Assembly (NCBI RefSeq): GCF_037975245.1
Contig: NC_092568.1
Coordinates: 19,266,001-19,330,000, forward strand
Origin: Apostichopus japonicus
Lineage: Eukaryota > Echinodermata > Holothuroidea > Aspidochirotida > Stichopodidae
DNA: 64,000 bases
Reading direction: 5' to 3'
Under the pieces are notes generated by a model. That model saw only the letters and a list, made by a program, of their open reading frames with translations, did no database searches and was not told the origin of the DNA. Position numbers and translations under genes: made by a program. Position 1 is the first letter of the stretch. Every line of letters starts with the position of its first letter. Shown here one piece after another: positions 13,855 to 28,200 of this stretch.

Positions 13855-14700
13855 GATAGTATTTTATCGACTCAGGGATATTCATGTTCTAGAAGCTGTT
13901 ATTTCACATGCAAAGGTGTGTAGGGCCGTCATTGTTTTGTTTTTTTTAATTATCATGTGTAACAATAGCTTCCCATGCAAACAGTTTAGGGGATATAGAT
14001 TAAAGTAGATATGAACTTTTCATGTTAAGTAGTGATACTTAAAGAAATAAACTGAAAATATTTTGACATTTCCTACTTTGCTTTCACATCTGTGTTTAAT
14101 ACTGTAGTACATTGTAAAGTGTCTGGGTGATGAAATTTTGGGAATGGAATCATATTTAGATATTTTTAACATTCACAGTTGCATTTAATCAAGTATAATG
14201 TCGAGCGAGTGTCTGGCCAACAGAATCAAGTTCAGTTCTTACAGGCACATAACTGTTTTAACTTTCAAGTGTTGATAAAATTGAAGAGGTTACAGTTTCT
14301 TCTTTTTATCTTATCTTGAGTAACAGAAATTGGCTGAGCCAAAGTGAAGGAACTGAACACTTTCAAGAAAACTTTTTTTTTTAATGTAATTCTTGAATGG
14401 TTGTCAGAGTGGGAAAGGGTCAATTATTCCATTGTACAAACTGTCATAAATGTGTTATGCAAGTCCTTCCTCTCTGTGATTGATGAGTCATCTGTTGTTG
14501 TTGTTGTTTACTTGACTGTGGGTCTGTTCAGGTTGTTTGAACTGTCCAATCAGTGACAATCACGTATATATACTGCACCATCTCATGTTTGGCATTGGTA
14601 CCTGATATATATCAACTGTACGTATTTAAAGGAACGACACAGATTTGTCCTTTTATCTCATGTCAATTAACACAACACATTGTCTACTGTTTTCTTTCAG
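13855..14700. other. Non-coding DNA before the first BAHD1 coding exon
   Basis: This is AT-rich DNA ending in a pyrimidine-rich tract and CAG directly before the BAHD1 start codon, as for the 3' end of an intron. No separate gene is seen. Confidence 0.5.
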
Positions 14701-16294
14701 ATGGCTCTCAACCACAAGAAACTAAATGGAGTCCGTAAATCACCGATCGACCACGTCAGGTTGAAAGCAATGCCCAGTCCTAGCGGAGAGAAGCGATCGC
14801 CTTCATCGACGAGATCGTCACCCCGGAGTCCGCGGCGTCCGATCACGGAGACCCTGCAAGTGGATGTCGAACTCGCCAATTCCAGACACAATTCTGTATC
14901 TCCAGGAAGGAGATGCGTGTCCGACTCGAGAGTAAACAATAACAGGAAAGTCGACATCACGCCCACGCTGACTCGTAAAAGGAAGCTTGAGTTCGACCAG
15001 GAGAGCAAAGTTTCAGCATCTAAATTCTACAAGAGCTCTGCGAAAGAGACAGTTTGCAACCACGGCAACGACGTTAGCAGAGATGGCAGTCTCCATCTTG
15101 AGCTGGATGCAAATCAAAATATCAAGCAAGAAAAGAAGATCGACTCGCCAAACGTTACCCAAGTCTCAAATTTACCTTCTCCGTTACAGTATAAGTCCCA
15201 ACATCGCATCGGGAGGCGCAGAGCAGCCAGCAGTTTCTTTAGCTATTCAGAAACGACGTTGTCGTCGCCCTGGAAGATCCCGTCACCGAACGGGACGAAG
15301 AGCACAGGGGTTAGCAACACGGAAACTTCAAATTCCCACAGGAAATCATCCACGAAAGGCGACGGTGTCGTCACGTGCAGCCATGTTAATGGAGAGGTCT
15401 CCTCAGAGACGAGTTCTGAGATGGATTCTGTCTTTGAGGATGACTCGGAGGTGCAAAATCGATCCAAAACGACTATTGTGAACCAAAAATCGAATCCGGT
15501 TGGGGATAACCTCGTTCCGGTAAAACGTAAGGTCGGCCGGCCCAGGAAGTCTGAAAAGATTAAAGCCGAGAACCTAAAGAACCTCGAAGATGAGAAGGTG
15601 GTTCTCCCCGACGTCAAGTCCAACTCTTGTTTCGGTGGATTCAGAATGCGGAGGTTAGCGAGCCTTGATGCCGAAACAAAGGTCCATCTCATGTTCGAGA
15701 AGGAAGCGATCCAGACCGAGGAGGTAAAAAAATCGAAGCCAGGAAGGAGACGGTCCCGGAGTAAATCAGATGTGTCTGTTGGGAGCAAACACCACAGCCC
15801 AGGGTCGGCAAAACCGGAAGCCGTAAAACAGTGCGTGACGACGGATTTATCCATGAACCTTAAAGAAGGCCACATGGGCATTCCTCATATCCCTCAAGAG
15901 TGCAATATAGCTGGGAAAGTAACTTGTTTGAACTGTGGCTCCGAAACACCGGCCATTTATGTACACCCCCCAGCGAACGGTGACAACGGCCTCAGTCCTG
16001 TGACCTCGGTAACATTAGCGAAGAATCGTTTCAACCTGATACCCTCGACATGCGTGAAGACGTCCTCTCCGATATCAGAACTATTTAACGATCCCGATGC
16101 CTTGATGAGAACGTTGTCCCAGCTGGCTGGGCAGAGGCGTGCACCAGTCGACTCAGCGGAGTGCGACCATCTGAAGACGCTGTTTAAACATCGGCTCACG
16201 TGTCGTCTGTCAAGACACTCTGTCAGCGAGGGTGAGATGGAGAGAATATCCAGTACCTTAGCTAACCAACTGTCATCTCTTATCAACACCAAAT
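14701..16294 (+). CDS. BAHD1: BAHD1 coding exon 1 (N-terminal region)
   Basis: This 1,594-base exon encodes residues 1-531 plus one base of the next codon. I chose the ATG at 14701 because a pyrimidine-rich tract and CAG acceptor lie immediately before it; the in-frame TTG at 14680 is intronic. The protein is rich in Ser, Lys and Arg. Visible features are basic nuclear-localisation-like clusters (TRKRK near residue 91, and GRRRSRSK near 350), an AT-hook-like RKVGRPRK at 276-283, a distinctive [15 protein letters not shown] block at 311-325, and a CLNCG pair (Cys409, Cys412) too small to call a zinc finger. GC content and codon use stand out from the AT-rich flanks, supporting real coding. The donor is AAAT/GTAAGT at 16295. 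Most of this region has no defined fold. Confidence 0.92.
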
Positions 16295-19200
16295 GTAAGT
16301 AATAAGCCACCCACCCACCCCTCCCTCCACATATCCCTCCCTCTCTCCCCTCTCAATTGATCTGCCTAGTTGTTCCTCCTGTTTTAACCGTATTCCTCTT
16401 CGTACCTGGCTCTCTTGATGATTATCATTATTACATGAAGACCCAAGAACATCCTACTACTGTATATTCAACGATCAAATAGAATTTAAGGAATACATTG
16501 GTGACACTGAACTAGGGGCGGAAGGTGTTTGCCCTGAAATTTTTCCCAGATTGGCAAACAATCATGTTTTCGGTTAAATTTGACCTGAAAAATAAAGTGC
16601 CAGGGCTCTGAAATCTAAATTTTTTGCTTGCTCCGGGGGCTGCTTCCCCTTTCCACGTGTACCACATGCATGATCAACATGGTAACTGATATATTGAATT
16701 ATTAAATTGCATTTCAAAGATACATGCGAGCATTCTGGCTCATAAGTACGCTAGATTTGGCAAAACTTCAGAAATCATCGGAAGTGAACAATTACTGTAG
16801 TTTATACGATCCCTGAAAATAAATCAAGCAGATCATGCAATGGATTGAAAAATTGTAGGTAGAAGTGACTGATTAATGCAAAATTTGTACAAGCCAATTC
16901 AAATGGGATGAGAAGGGGGGGTGTCTTAAATGACTCAGGAAATGATGCATCTACCCATAAGCAGTTTAGTTCCAATTAAATGGGGCTCTGAATGAAAGAA
17001 ATACAACAAGAGGGTTTTTTTGCAATATTGCAGGGAGTTGGCACTATTACAGTCAGACAATTTCAATTTTAAATGATTTGATTCAAAGTGGCAGAACAAT
17101 GAACTTTCAGTGTACTGTACGTGGTAATTTGCTGAGCTTTCAGATCGAACTTGCCCCCGTTTGACACGTGCGAACATCTGTACGTGCATGTCAGGATGCC
17201 ACCATTTTTAATGATAAATGACAAAGTCATCTGAGAAACTATCGTACGTATGGTCATTATGCATAGGTGCACAATTTTAACTAGTTAATCATTAAACATT
17301 TTGTAGTATTCTGGTAGATTGAAATGGTAGCTTAAAGTGTAAAAATGATTTTTCTTTGTTACTGGTATGATATTTAAAGCTGCATTATGCATCAATTATG
17401 CTGAATGGCAACATAAGGGTATCAATAATTTTATAACATATACTTAAATTGTACCGCAGGAATAATGAAATCCAGAATCAAATTGAAACGTTTGACTTGC
17501 CAATGATATGTTGACATGATGTATGTAACGTTAAATTTGTGGGACACAGAATTTTCCAAATTGAAATATTGTTTACAACTCGCTATATGAGCAGAGAGAT
17601 GATCATAAACCAGATTATTCTTTGATTGAGGAATCCTCAGTTTATTTGGTTTTTGAAAAATATTGAAAAACTTAAAATGATTAATGAAAAGTTATAACCC
17701 AATGGAAACTGCAGCTCTTTAAATGTTTCATTTAGTGGATGGTACAGGTAAGTACATCAGGAAGCAAAATTTGCTCTGTAGTAACCAAAATATGGCAGAA
17801 TTTTAAGTAAATATAGTAGGCATTGACAAACCTCTTGTAAAGCACTGCACAGCATAAATTATTAACTTTACACTGGTCAGTATGCAGAGAAGATCATAAT
17901 GTTTGCACCTGAGAACTTATGAAAAGATGTCCGATAAGCTTAAATGCCATATTTGTTCCCACCTGGGACGGTGGTCCCAAAAAAAAAAAGTTGGGGGGGG
18001 CTTAATTTTTTTTATGAAGTATTATCAAGTATTATATGTGTATTTTATAATTTTGCTGATTATCAAACAAAGTAAACTGCTCCACTATGTTTCCGGTGTT
18101 TAATAACGAGCTGAAGGCACCAGCTCTTGTAAAGCCACACACCAATGCAGCACGCACCAGCCTGTTGATAAAATATTGGTGTTATTAGTACTGTACCATA
18201 GCCTGGGTTGTGTTGTGTATTGTTTAGTGGCAGTCAGGATGTCAACCGTTTGTATCCATGAGTGCAAGCTATCTAGAGGCACAATAGAGAGATATTTAAG
18301 ATAACAAAAACTATTCAGTTGTAACTTGTAGTACTTGAATATATACTGTAAATGCATAACTGCATAAATGCAAAACAGATAACTGGATAGTTATATATAC
18401 TGTAGGAGTGCATGTACATTTAAATTCAGTGCAGATCGACTGGTGGAAGGTGCATATAATATCAAATGTAAAGGAATGTATTGAAGGGAGTCCTGACTGC
18501 AGTACTCAACAGAATTGATTTTGTTTCCCAAATTTTACTGCAGAAATTCTTTATCATGTACAGGGAATAATTAAAACCCAGTATCTCGAAGTGAAAATAT
18601 GCCAACATGCAAAACTTTGATGTCGCAGGGAACCTTATAAGTACTGTACGTCTTTGCCTTGTTTTACTTACCATATTTTAAGGGAGATGGAATGTTAACA
18701 GTGTGGACACTGAAACCAATATATATACCATCATTAGGTCATGTGACAAGGTTAAATATTCTAGATTTGACAGCACTTGCAAAAATCCATCTCCATGACA
18801 GAAAAATAATATTGTAATAAATAAAGAAAAGAAGAAGAAGAAAGTTATTTTTTAGACTTGAGTCTTTTGTGGGAAAGAAAATTGTTATCTGTCATACTGA
18901 TAGTAGATCCCTCAAATGGGAATAAGAATATCTCTTTCATTTTAGACCAAAAATGATGGTTGGGTTTGTGACTCCTTTAATGTTTGTGTGGAGGACTATC
19001 CTACAGTATTACATTATGAACACACCCCCCACCCTACCCCCTCCCACCCTACCCCCTACCGCTCTAAATTACTCTGTTGAATTTGGCATCCATGAAAGTT
19101 GATATTTTGGGTTCAATAGTAACATTTGATTTAATTGCAGGTCACTATTGCCCAGGAGGTTTTCATCTTGTTGATGATAGAAAGTAATTTCACATGTACT

Positions 19201-22200
19201 ATTGTACACACAGTATACTGTAAATGCGAGAGAATTTTGTTTTTAATTAAAAAAATTTGAATCTACCGTTCTGACTGAGGTCATGTAAAGCAAACCAATG
19301 ATACTCATGCATGGCTCACAACACATGAGTGGGAAAATAGTAAACTCACTTTGTAAATGCAGCTTAGTACAGTTTTTGGGCAAAATTTTTATCAAACCTA
19401 CCGTAGAGAAAATTTGTTCCAATTCGGATCTTGGGAATTACACAGCCGTCTGAAATGTAGTGTATTAATCTTGTCACCACATGAAGATCAAATATGGGTT
19501 ATTAACCAATTTGATTAAAGTTTCCACATTTCAGTGTCCTGCAGACACTCTTCATATTATAGTATCATTCCCATGGAATTAGAAATTGTAAACACTTAAA
19601 AAAAAATTTTTTTTAGGATTGTTGATGTTATAAAAAGTTGATTGTACTGTAGTCAGTCCAGGGAGCTGTTATGTTCCATAACAACTTGCTGGTCAGGCTC
19701 ACCAACTATTTAGTACAAATTTATGTGATCATTTAGTATCGAATAGTTTGGAAAATAGATCCCAATCAACTCAGTCAGTGGTCTTGTTCCTTTAAGAAGG
19801 TAAGGTTATGATTCTTCCTACTACAGATGAGATTTAACAAGTGACCTTCTCTAGGCTTTATATAATATTTGTCTGTCATTCATGTTGTCACCAAGCAGCA
19901 TCTTAGAGATACAGTGTTATGAATATTCTCTCATGTTACATGTTGTCCGGGTGAGAAATGTCAAGAGCTGATTTGGGTTCGGGATTTGACGAGATCTTGT
20001 GTGATCGAGGCATCCTAAAATCATGAGCTCTTTTTGACAGGATCGTAACAAAGTAAAGGTTAATTCAACAATACAGAATTCAGTATTTACTGCAGTATAT
20101 ATAGTATTTGCAGATCTTTGGCATATATATGGTAGTATCAGTGTATGTTAAAATGTAGTAGCCTGTACTGTACATATAGTGTATAGTGAGAATATAAAGT
20201 CAAGTCTTGAAAATACTCTGACATAAATTGGAAAAGTTGGAGATTTGTGTGCATTCATACATGTATGTACAGATAATATTTATCAGAAACATTTTGCAGC
20301 TTCAACATCTGTCGCAATCTGCTAAGTATCGGCAAAATCCTAAAACAATGCAGTTTATAAGAACTGTACATGTATGTACCTGTAATGCTAACATTTTTAA
20401 GTTAACTCACTGACTGTACATCCTTGGTACAGTACAGTATATAGATATATGTATTTAGTATTAGTATGTATCATATGCTGCATCTTTTCTCTGTTTACGT
20501 AGTAACCTATACCAAGCATTATTTACATTACCAACAGATTAATTTTGATCTACATGTTGTAGTCAGATATGAAATCATTAAAACGACACTGAGCACTGTC
20601 AGTCTATTGGCGGTACAGTATATATCTATACCACCCTGAAATTTATGAGAAATGAACCTTTAAACATCTGAGGCTCATCAATTAAATTGACTGAACTACT
20701 TCACACACAGACAACACACACAGACAATTAGGTCAGTTCCTCATAATTAGCAGATTCTAGACTCATAATTAGGAAACCAAGACTAACATTTTAACCCCTC
20801 AAATGACATGTTTACATTACAATGCATTACAAATCAGTCAAGGTTAAATGCAAAATAAAGAGAATGCTTTTATTGAGTTATGAGAATAAAAGAAAAATAA
20901 AACACATTAACATTTAGGCCTGTACTGAAGAGCCGATGCCATCATCAATTTGAGCATTAAAGGAGCAATCAGAGATTTAAATATATTTTAAACCTGAATA
21001 TCTTGGAAACTTGAATAACAATTACATACAAGTAATACCCTTTTTTTTTTCACTTTTAAATTACTATTCTGTCAAGCCAAAAATTTTGACCAGAATTAGT
21101 CACCCGTTACAAAGGAATTACGATAGTTCAAAATTTATGAAACCGTGTAGATTTTAGCACATGAACTTTGATGAGCAAGTAATGAAGACACCTCCTTTTT
21201 AGTTCTAAAATGTTTCTTGCCCAAGACTTTTTTATGTGGAAAAATTTGCTTCTTTGCGTCATTGCGATAGTAAATGCAAGACAGAATCTTGGCTGGAAGT
21301 TGTAAAATTGACAAACTTTGTCGGAGTTCTATGTCAACGTATAATATTATCTCCCCGTCAAAACAATTAAGTACAGTAGGTGTGAATGAAGGCAGTCGCT
21401 GAAAATGTCCAGATGTGTCTAAGATATTAAAGTAGAAATCTGTGCATATACTGTAGATCTAAGAGGAAATGAAGACAGAGCAATTGGGCAGGTAATACAG
21501 CTTGGAGAAAGGACTAGAGGTAACAAATTTCATGGATTTAATTCCGAGCTTCTCTCATAATTTGTTGATGAGTAGTATACAGTATGAGTCATAATAGTTT
21601 CCAGCCTCAAACTGATATACTGTACCACTGTACCATGTAAGATGTACTGTGTACATGGCTTGGTTCTGATCTATGAAGAACCTGACAAATTTGGGACTTG
21701 CATTACATTGGTACATTACTTTTCACCTCTTCTGCATTCCCTCCCTCCCTCTACACCCCACAGGGCCCACACCCCCATGTACCAATGCAAACATCCTCGT
21801 CAGTGCACTTTCATTAACAGGTGCATCAGTTTTCCACATCAAATGTACAATCTTGAACATAAATTAGATTTACAGGAATCTTCAGACGTACATGTATGTC
21901 AACATAGAGATTCGAATTACTTAATATTTTATGCCAAAGCAAACACAGACACAAAAATATTAAAACAAAGGTCAGATTGGTGGATGGTTCAGGAAGAGGA
22001 GGTGTTTTTGTCTTTGGAACATCTTGTGTAAAAGTCACATTAAAGAGGGCTGTCAGCTATCCTGTTTCTAATTTTTCTGTAAAAAGTTTTAAAATTTTGA
22101 CGATTTAAAATAAAAATTTGATTTCTAATAAAAATTTTGGGGAACTGCTGAATACTGTCAAAGCAAGGTCTATGAGCATATTTAACAAATAGGGCAACTA

Positions 22201-25200
22201 AGAATAGTATCCAAATTTCCTTTGTCCTCTAGGTAAAGTTTTACAGGGCATTTAAGGAACAACAATGCCATATACATCCTGTGACTGATTTCTTTCAGTG
22301 GCTGTCCTGTAAACTATTACCATCCTCATGTGGTGTGTTGTCACCTGACTTGTAAACACACTAAAGGAGTGAAAATTGTTAACTTGCACACTGCACAGAT
22401 CTGAAGAGCTCTGTCACCTGTGCATGCACCATAATGATTAGAAGAGGCTACTTTATATGGTAAACTAAAGGCCAAAGGTCATTCCAGGTCAACAGAGGTC
22501 AAAATTTCAATCAAACCATGAAGACAAGCCTCATGTAAAATAGAATGTGGGTTCTTAACAATTGTGTACAATTAAGAACCTATTGTTTTGTTGGTGGATG
22601 TCAAGTTCTTTGGTATGTCAACGGAGGTCAACATTTGATAACTGATAATTTCAGATGGGTATTAGCTTTATCAGTGTATCCCGTTTGTATCATAAAGTCT
22701 GTATCATAAAGTCGGTATCCTTAGTTACAGTTCTGCCTAAAACCTTAAAAAAAAAATTAAAATAAGGTTTTAATACATACGGAAGGAGCAAATGTTTCGA
22801 ACTAACCCATCTGTTGAGTGCACATTACCATAGATCTACAGAAGTACTGATGACAGAGCTCGGCAGGACTCTCCCTTTAAACCTGTTTCATCCGAGACAG
22901 ACAAACATTTGCTCAGAGTACGCAAGTTTGTCCAATTATTTTTTGGAGATGTTTCAAAAAGAGACCTCCTTTTTGATAACATGTCACTTCTGCCTGCCTT
23001 CGAATATATATCCTTGTTATAATTGAGATTATGTTCTGTTAAAGAACCAAACCTGGGTGCTAGTTATTAAATGGATGTAAACTTTCAGGCACAGTTGGTT
23101 GAATATTTATTGCTTAATAGGATGAACCATTGATTTGCTTGACAAATAGTGAGAGTCACGTCCAGATGTCATAAAATACACAAGTGTGTTCGCATTTGTA
23201 ATTGATATAGGCCTAGATACATATGACATGGTACTGGATAACTTCAGGCACCCCTGTACATGTATCTTCAATTGTGTATATATGTAGATAATTAAAACAA
23301 TTAGTGAAAGTTTTACAGACAACATTTAAGTTGCAATTACCATCTTCGCGAGGAACAACATAAAGATAAAGTTGCAGATAGTTATTTTTGACCCTACAAT
23401 GCCAAGTGGAATATTCTTGTCCTTTCTCTTCCCATCTCTTTCCATCTGGCCTTGGGGATTGTTTTATTTGATGGGGAGGGGGATGGGAAAGGGTGGGAGA
23501 AGGAAAATGAAAGGAGCAGGAAAATGTCAGTTGGAGAAACATACTTTTCAGTAGTGGGGAGGGGGGGGGGACCAAGGCTATGAACACCACAGAGCATTTT
23601 TTCGTTTGAAAATAAATATCTTTGAGAGTAACACTTGCCTATATAATGAGTAAGCATATAATATTTGTCATGTCTATACAGTATTACCATGCAATCACTG
23701 CTTTGAATATAATTTACAGGTTGGTTGGAATGGAATCATTAAAGGAAGTTGCCTCAGTACAGTACAGCAGGTATTACTAACTGTAAGTTAAGGCTAAATT
23801 TAAGGCTAGAAGATCCCATTATACCTGTTGGGCCAAAGCAAAGTGTCTTTAATGTCTTTAAATAATATTACAAGACATTGAACTTTACCTGGAAGTTTAG
23901 TTTTTCGAGATCATTAATTTGCACCGGTTGGAAGTGGATATACTGTATGGTTGTAGAGTTTACTTCACACTGTAATTGAAAAGCAAAAGTTGGCCATTTG
24001 TTTATGTACAGTAGGAGCTATAGCGTCATAGGTCATGCTGCAACATTTTGTATGTAGAGACTGTATAAGTTAAATACATTCAGCTGTAGTGCTGTATATA
24101 GTTAAAGGGATAGTTGAATAAAAATCATGCAGTTTATAGACCTGTAAAATATATATATTAGTATATTAATTAGGAAAGTCTTCGAGACATCCTGTAGGAA
24201 TTTTTTCCCTGATTTAGAGTAGAAAATTTACTTCGTTCCCCACTTACCTGTCTCCCCACAACCTATGCACCGCATTCTACCGTGTCTAGAATGCCCTGGT
24301 AAGCTTTTAACACTGTACACCCTCACTGGCCCAAATGGCCTCCCTTCATTTTTCTACCCACAAAGTGTCTCAATGTGTTTTTCGGAGTTAGAAAAATTTT
24401 CGCGAAATTCGCCCGGATTACCTTGGATTTATACTCTAGAAGTTTCCTATCAGGACTTCTGCACTTCCAAGGATCTTTTCCAGCCTGATAAGTATCCTTT
24501 TCTTGTAGGGAAGGGTGTTTTTGGGGGCTGTTTTTAGTGTACACTCTCGCCCATGCGTTCGTTTTTTCTTACGTAACGTTTTTAGGGTAACAGGTAGTAG
24601 CTCTGCGAGACTACTTCGTTCGTTGCCTATACCGCCTTGTTTACGCGGATAGGCATATATTTTCGTATGTACATGTTTCAGCTTTTCTTACTTTAAAAGA
24701 TAATATGTTTTGCTTGTTTCATGTACCTTCGTTACTTCTTACGCCTTTGTGTGGGTTTTCCCCTTGTAGCGTAATTTGTAGCGTTGCCTATACCGCCTTG
24801 TTTACGCGGATAGGCATGTTTTTCCGTATGTACATGTGTTTCAGCTTTTCTTACTTAGCATAAGATGTTTTGCTTTCATGTACTTCGTTAATTTTTACGC
24901 TTTCAGTGTGGGTTTCACTTTTGTAGCGTAGTTGTAGCCACGTTCCGATATCTCCTAACTAGTCGAGATAGTCGGCTCGTTTCGTTGTTTTTCATGTTAA
25001 GACGGGAGTATCCTTGATTTCATATATTGTTGTATATTTTCATGTTTCCTCCAGTTGTTGCTACGTGCGCGCCCTGAGTCTCATGACTTGGGGTGTACCT
25101 CGTAGCCTTGTTCCCCCCTCCGCTGGTTCGCGGTTAGGGGGTTCTCTCCCTTATATACATGTTTCGTCCTTTTACAAGTTTTCGATGCATATATGTTTAG

Positions 25201-28200
25201 TTACGTTGCTTCCATATGTCGGAAGTGTTTCTCCTTGTAACGTATCTTGTAAGCCGCGAACTCCTATCCAATACTAGGCGGTTCGATTACGTTGTTGTTG
25301 TTCTTGTTTGAACCTTCATATATTTGTACATATTTTCATGTTCTCCATGGGTTTCGCTACTCGTGCACCTCCTAAGTGTCGGGAGTTTTCACTTGGGGCG
25401 TATCTCGTAGCCTTGTTCCTCCCTTCCCGCTCTGTACGCGGATAGAGGGGTTCTCTCCCTTGTTTACATGCTTCGTCCTTTTCCTTCATGTATTCTGGTT
25501 ACGTGTTCGCTTCTAAGTGTGGGAAGTTTTTCACTATTGTAGCGTACCTTGTAAGCCGCGAGCCTCTAGCGGGGCGCGTTGTTTTTGTCACGTAACTTTA
25601 CTCTCTGTTAGCATACTCCCACCCTACTTCCTCCTTATAGTCGTTCCGTTTGATACGTTAGACTATTTGCCGTTAGTCTCTCCTTAACGTGGGTTTCTCA
25701 GACATGTCTCGAAGCCACCTTAAATGTGTGAACTGTCCCGAGACCTCTGTCTAGTCTGTTTTGTTTTCACACCAGACAGTGGCAGCACATCGACACCTGG
25801 CTAGCAGGCCGGGACAGGTTAGATCTATCACCGAACCCACAGTTCCCCTGGAGGGAATCGGAGGAGAGACAGGAGATGAAGAGGAAGTGAGAGAGTTGGT
25901 GGGAGTTGAGATGGAGAGAGGCCAGGAGAGGGCCGGAGAAGAGAGAGAGAGAGAGAGAGATGGAGATTTGCCACCCAAGGTGCCGGCGCTGTCCGGATGT
26001 ACCACCAAGGGCTAGGGCAAGGGCAAGGCTCAAGGCCAACCAAAAGCCCATGTGAGAGAGAGAGAGATGCAGATTTTGCCACCCAAGGTGCCGGCGCTGT
26101 CCGGATGTACCACCAAGGGCTAGGGCAAGGGCAAGGCTCAAGGCCAACCAAAAGCCCATGACAAAGACGGCCAGAGCGGACAGTCCGTCCGGGTCGCAGA
26201 GAGCGGCACCCGTTGTGGTGCGCGCAAAGAGAGGGGCTCCGGAGAGCCAGGGTCCGGCGAGACCTCAGAAGGAGCCCGGAACAGACGTTCCCCTCCGACC
26301 CAAGGAAGGCTAGGCTCAAGGCCAATAAAAAGCCCTTTAGAAGTTCCGACCGGAACGGACGGAATGTCCGGGTCGAGGAGAGTGGTACCCGGCGTGGTAC
26401 GCACACAGAGATAGGCTCCGGGAGCCCGAGTCCGGCGAGAGAGGCCGGAGGAGAGAGAGAGAGAGAGGAGAAAGAGATATTGCCCCCCAAGGTCCCGGCA
26501 CCGTCCGGATTCTATGACCAAGGGGGAAGGCAAGGGCAAGGCTCAAGGCCAATAAATAGCCCATTTGAAATTCCGACCGGAATGGACAGAATGTCCGGGT
26601 CGAGAGGAGTGGTACCCGGCTAGGTACGCACACAGAGATGGGCTCCGAGAGACCACGGGTCCAGCGAGACCTCACAGGGAGTGCGGAACCGAGGTTCCAC
26701 TCCGGATCCCAGGAGTCGGTCCCGGAGCAGGGAACCGATGAGATCAACAACTGCTGGGCCCCCAGAACGGGGTAGTAAGGGCAAACGCCCAATCCGAAAG
26801 GAAAGCCGGCTGGAGCGAGGTTCCCACGGCAAACGGAGATATACTTATCCCCAGCCTCAAAGTTAATCCCGCCTCCAAGAGGGGGAAGAGTCTCTTTCAT
26901 CAGGGGAGTGTTGCCCCCCGGAACTAGCAGCTTGAGCTGCGACGACAGGTTCGAATCAATTGCGGAAAGACACTGCAATCGCTACACCATTTATCATTAC
27001 ACATCCCGAATGTGTGTTTAATAAGTACCAGCAGAAACCAGGACATGACATAGATTTCCTGTGCATTCATGGGTCATATTCTCCTCGCTAATTATATTTC
27101 TCTCTCGCTATAATTCATCGCCATATGTCTAGGTTTGAAACCTTGCTTATGTTTTGTTGTTTAAAACGCTGGTGGAACCCCCTCCAGAGCATGTTAAAAG
27201 GCGCAAACTGAAGCGATTCTAGTAGTCTCGTTACTTAGTACCTTGGCAACCTGCCAAGAAGAGAACGTTCTCGAAGCTTGGCAAAGTGCCAGGAAAACGA
27301 AGCCGTCCAAGAGTCTTGGCAAACTGCCAAGACAATATTCCCGCGCTGTGTATTTGTTATGAGAGGAGGGGGGCCAAGCAGTCACCTGGATTGACACGTG
27401 TAAGCTCAACGTTTGCTGCAACGAGCTGTCGACTACGTGAGCGATCCCATGGAATAAACCTCTCTCTCTATTTTTTGGGTGAATTTCCAAGACAAACGCG
27501 TTAGTAGTAAGTTGGAAAAGGGGTAGGATAAAACCCCAACAAAGGTACAAGCGCTAACGCGCTCCGAGCATACAGTATGCGCTTCGTGAATAATGTTCGA
27601 TGTTCCCGACATTTTAAGCACAGTTGCATTTCGTAGCACCTGATAGCCTAGTCGTGGCTATGCGCTAGGTGGTTTCAATAGGAAGTTGGATACTTCTACT
27701 GTACTACACTACGAAATTGACACGTCTCGACATGGAGAGATTTGAGGAGTAACGGGTACGTTATCATAACATTTATTACGTGTTTATTACGTTAAATGTG
27801 GTGTGGTAAAAACGTCGACATAACGTTTCTATGAGATATTAATGTTGTATTAATGTTATATTATTGTCTTAACGTAAATCGTTTTGAAATATGAGCCTGA
27901 AAACGTTTTCGTTGACATACCTCTTACACCACTCATAACGTTGTCATAACAAAACACTACATGCTTAGTAACGCTTTTGTGTTTGCTGAGTAACTCCCCG
28001 GGCTCCGTTAAGCAGCCAGGGATTTATGAGGTGGATTTTCTACAAACCCACCCTCTCACCATCTTCACAGCCCCTGTTGGGAGTTTGTTTCTGGTGAGTA
28101 GGTCTATAGCTCAGTTAGCTCAGGGTTAAAGCCTTTCACTCATAAGGTCCCCGATTCAGGCCACCCCAAGATTAATGTATGTTGTCCAGCTACAGAGTTG

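Noticed and set aside
13585-13923. 112-residue frame near BAHD1
   Set aside because: It lies almost wholly inside the inverted-repeat MITE and has an opposite-strand counterpart.
14680-14700. Upstream in-frame TTG start adding seven residues to BAHD1
   Set aside because: The bases are a polypyrimidine tract ending in CAG directly before ATG, an intron 3' end rather than coding sequence.
15243-15881. Long minus-strand open frame (212 residues) across BAHD1 exon 1
   Set aside because: Shadow of a real + strand exon; the + strand frame joins downstream BAH-domain exons in phase.
25828-26978. Long minus-strand frames of about 213-220 residues in the DIRS-like element
   Set aside because: They are Ser/Leu/Pro-rich complements of the repetitive AG-rich Gag-like region and copy its tandem units; all other coding remnants of the element are on the + strand.
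27190-27549. Solo LTR beginning TGTTAAAAGG and ending GGTACA
   Set aside because: Promoter-like and AATAAA features are suggestive, but the flanking 4-5 bases do not form an exact duplication and I cannot fix the ends.
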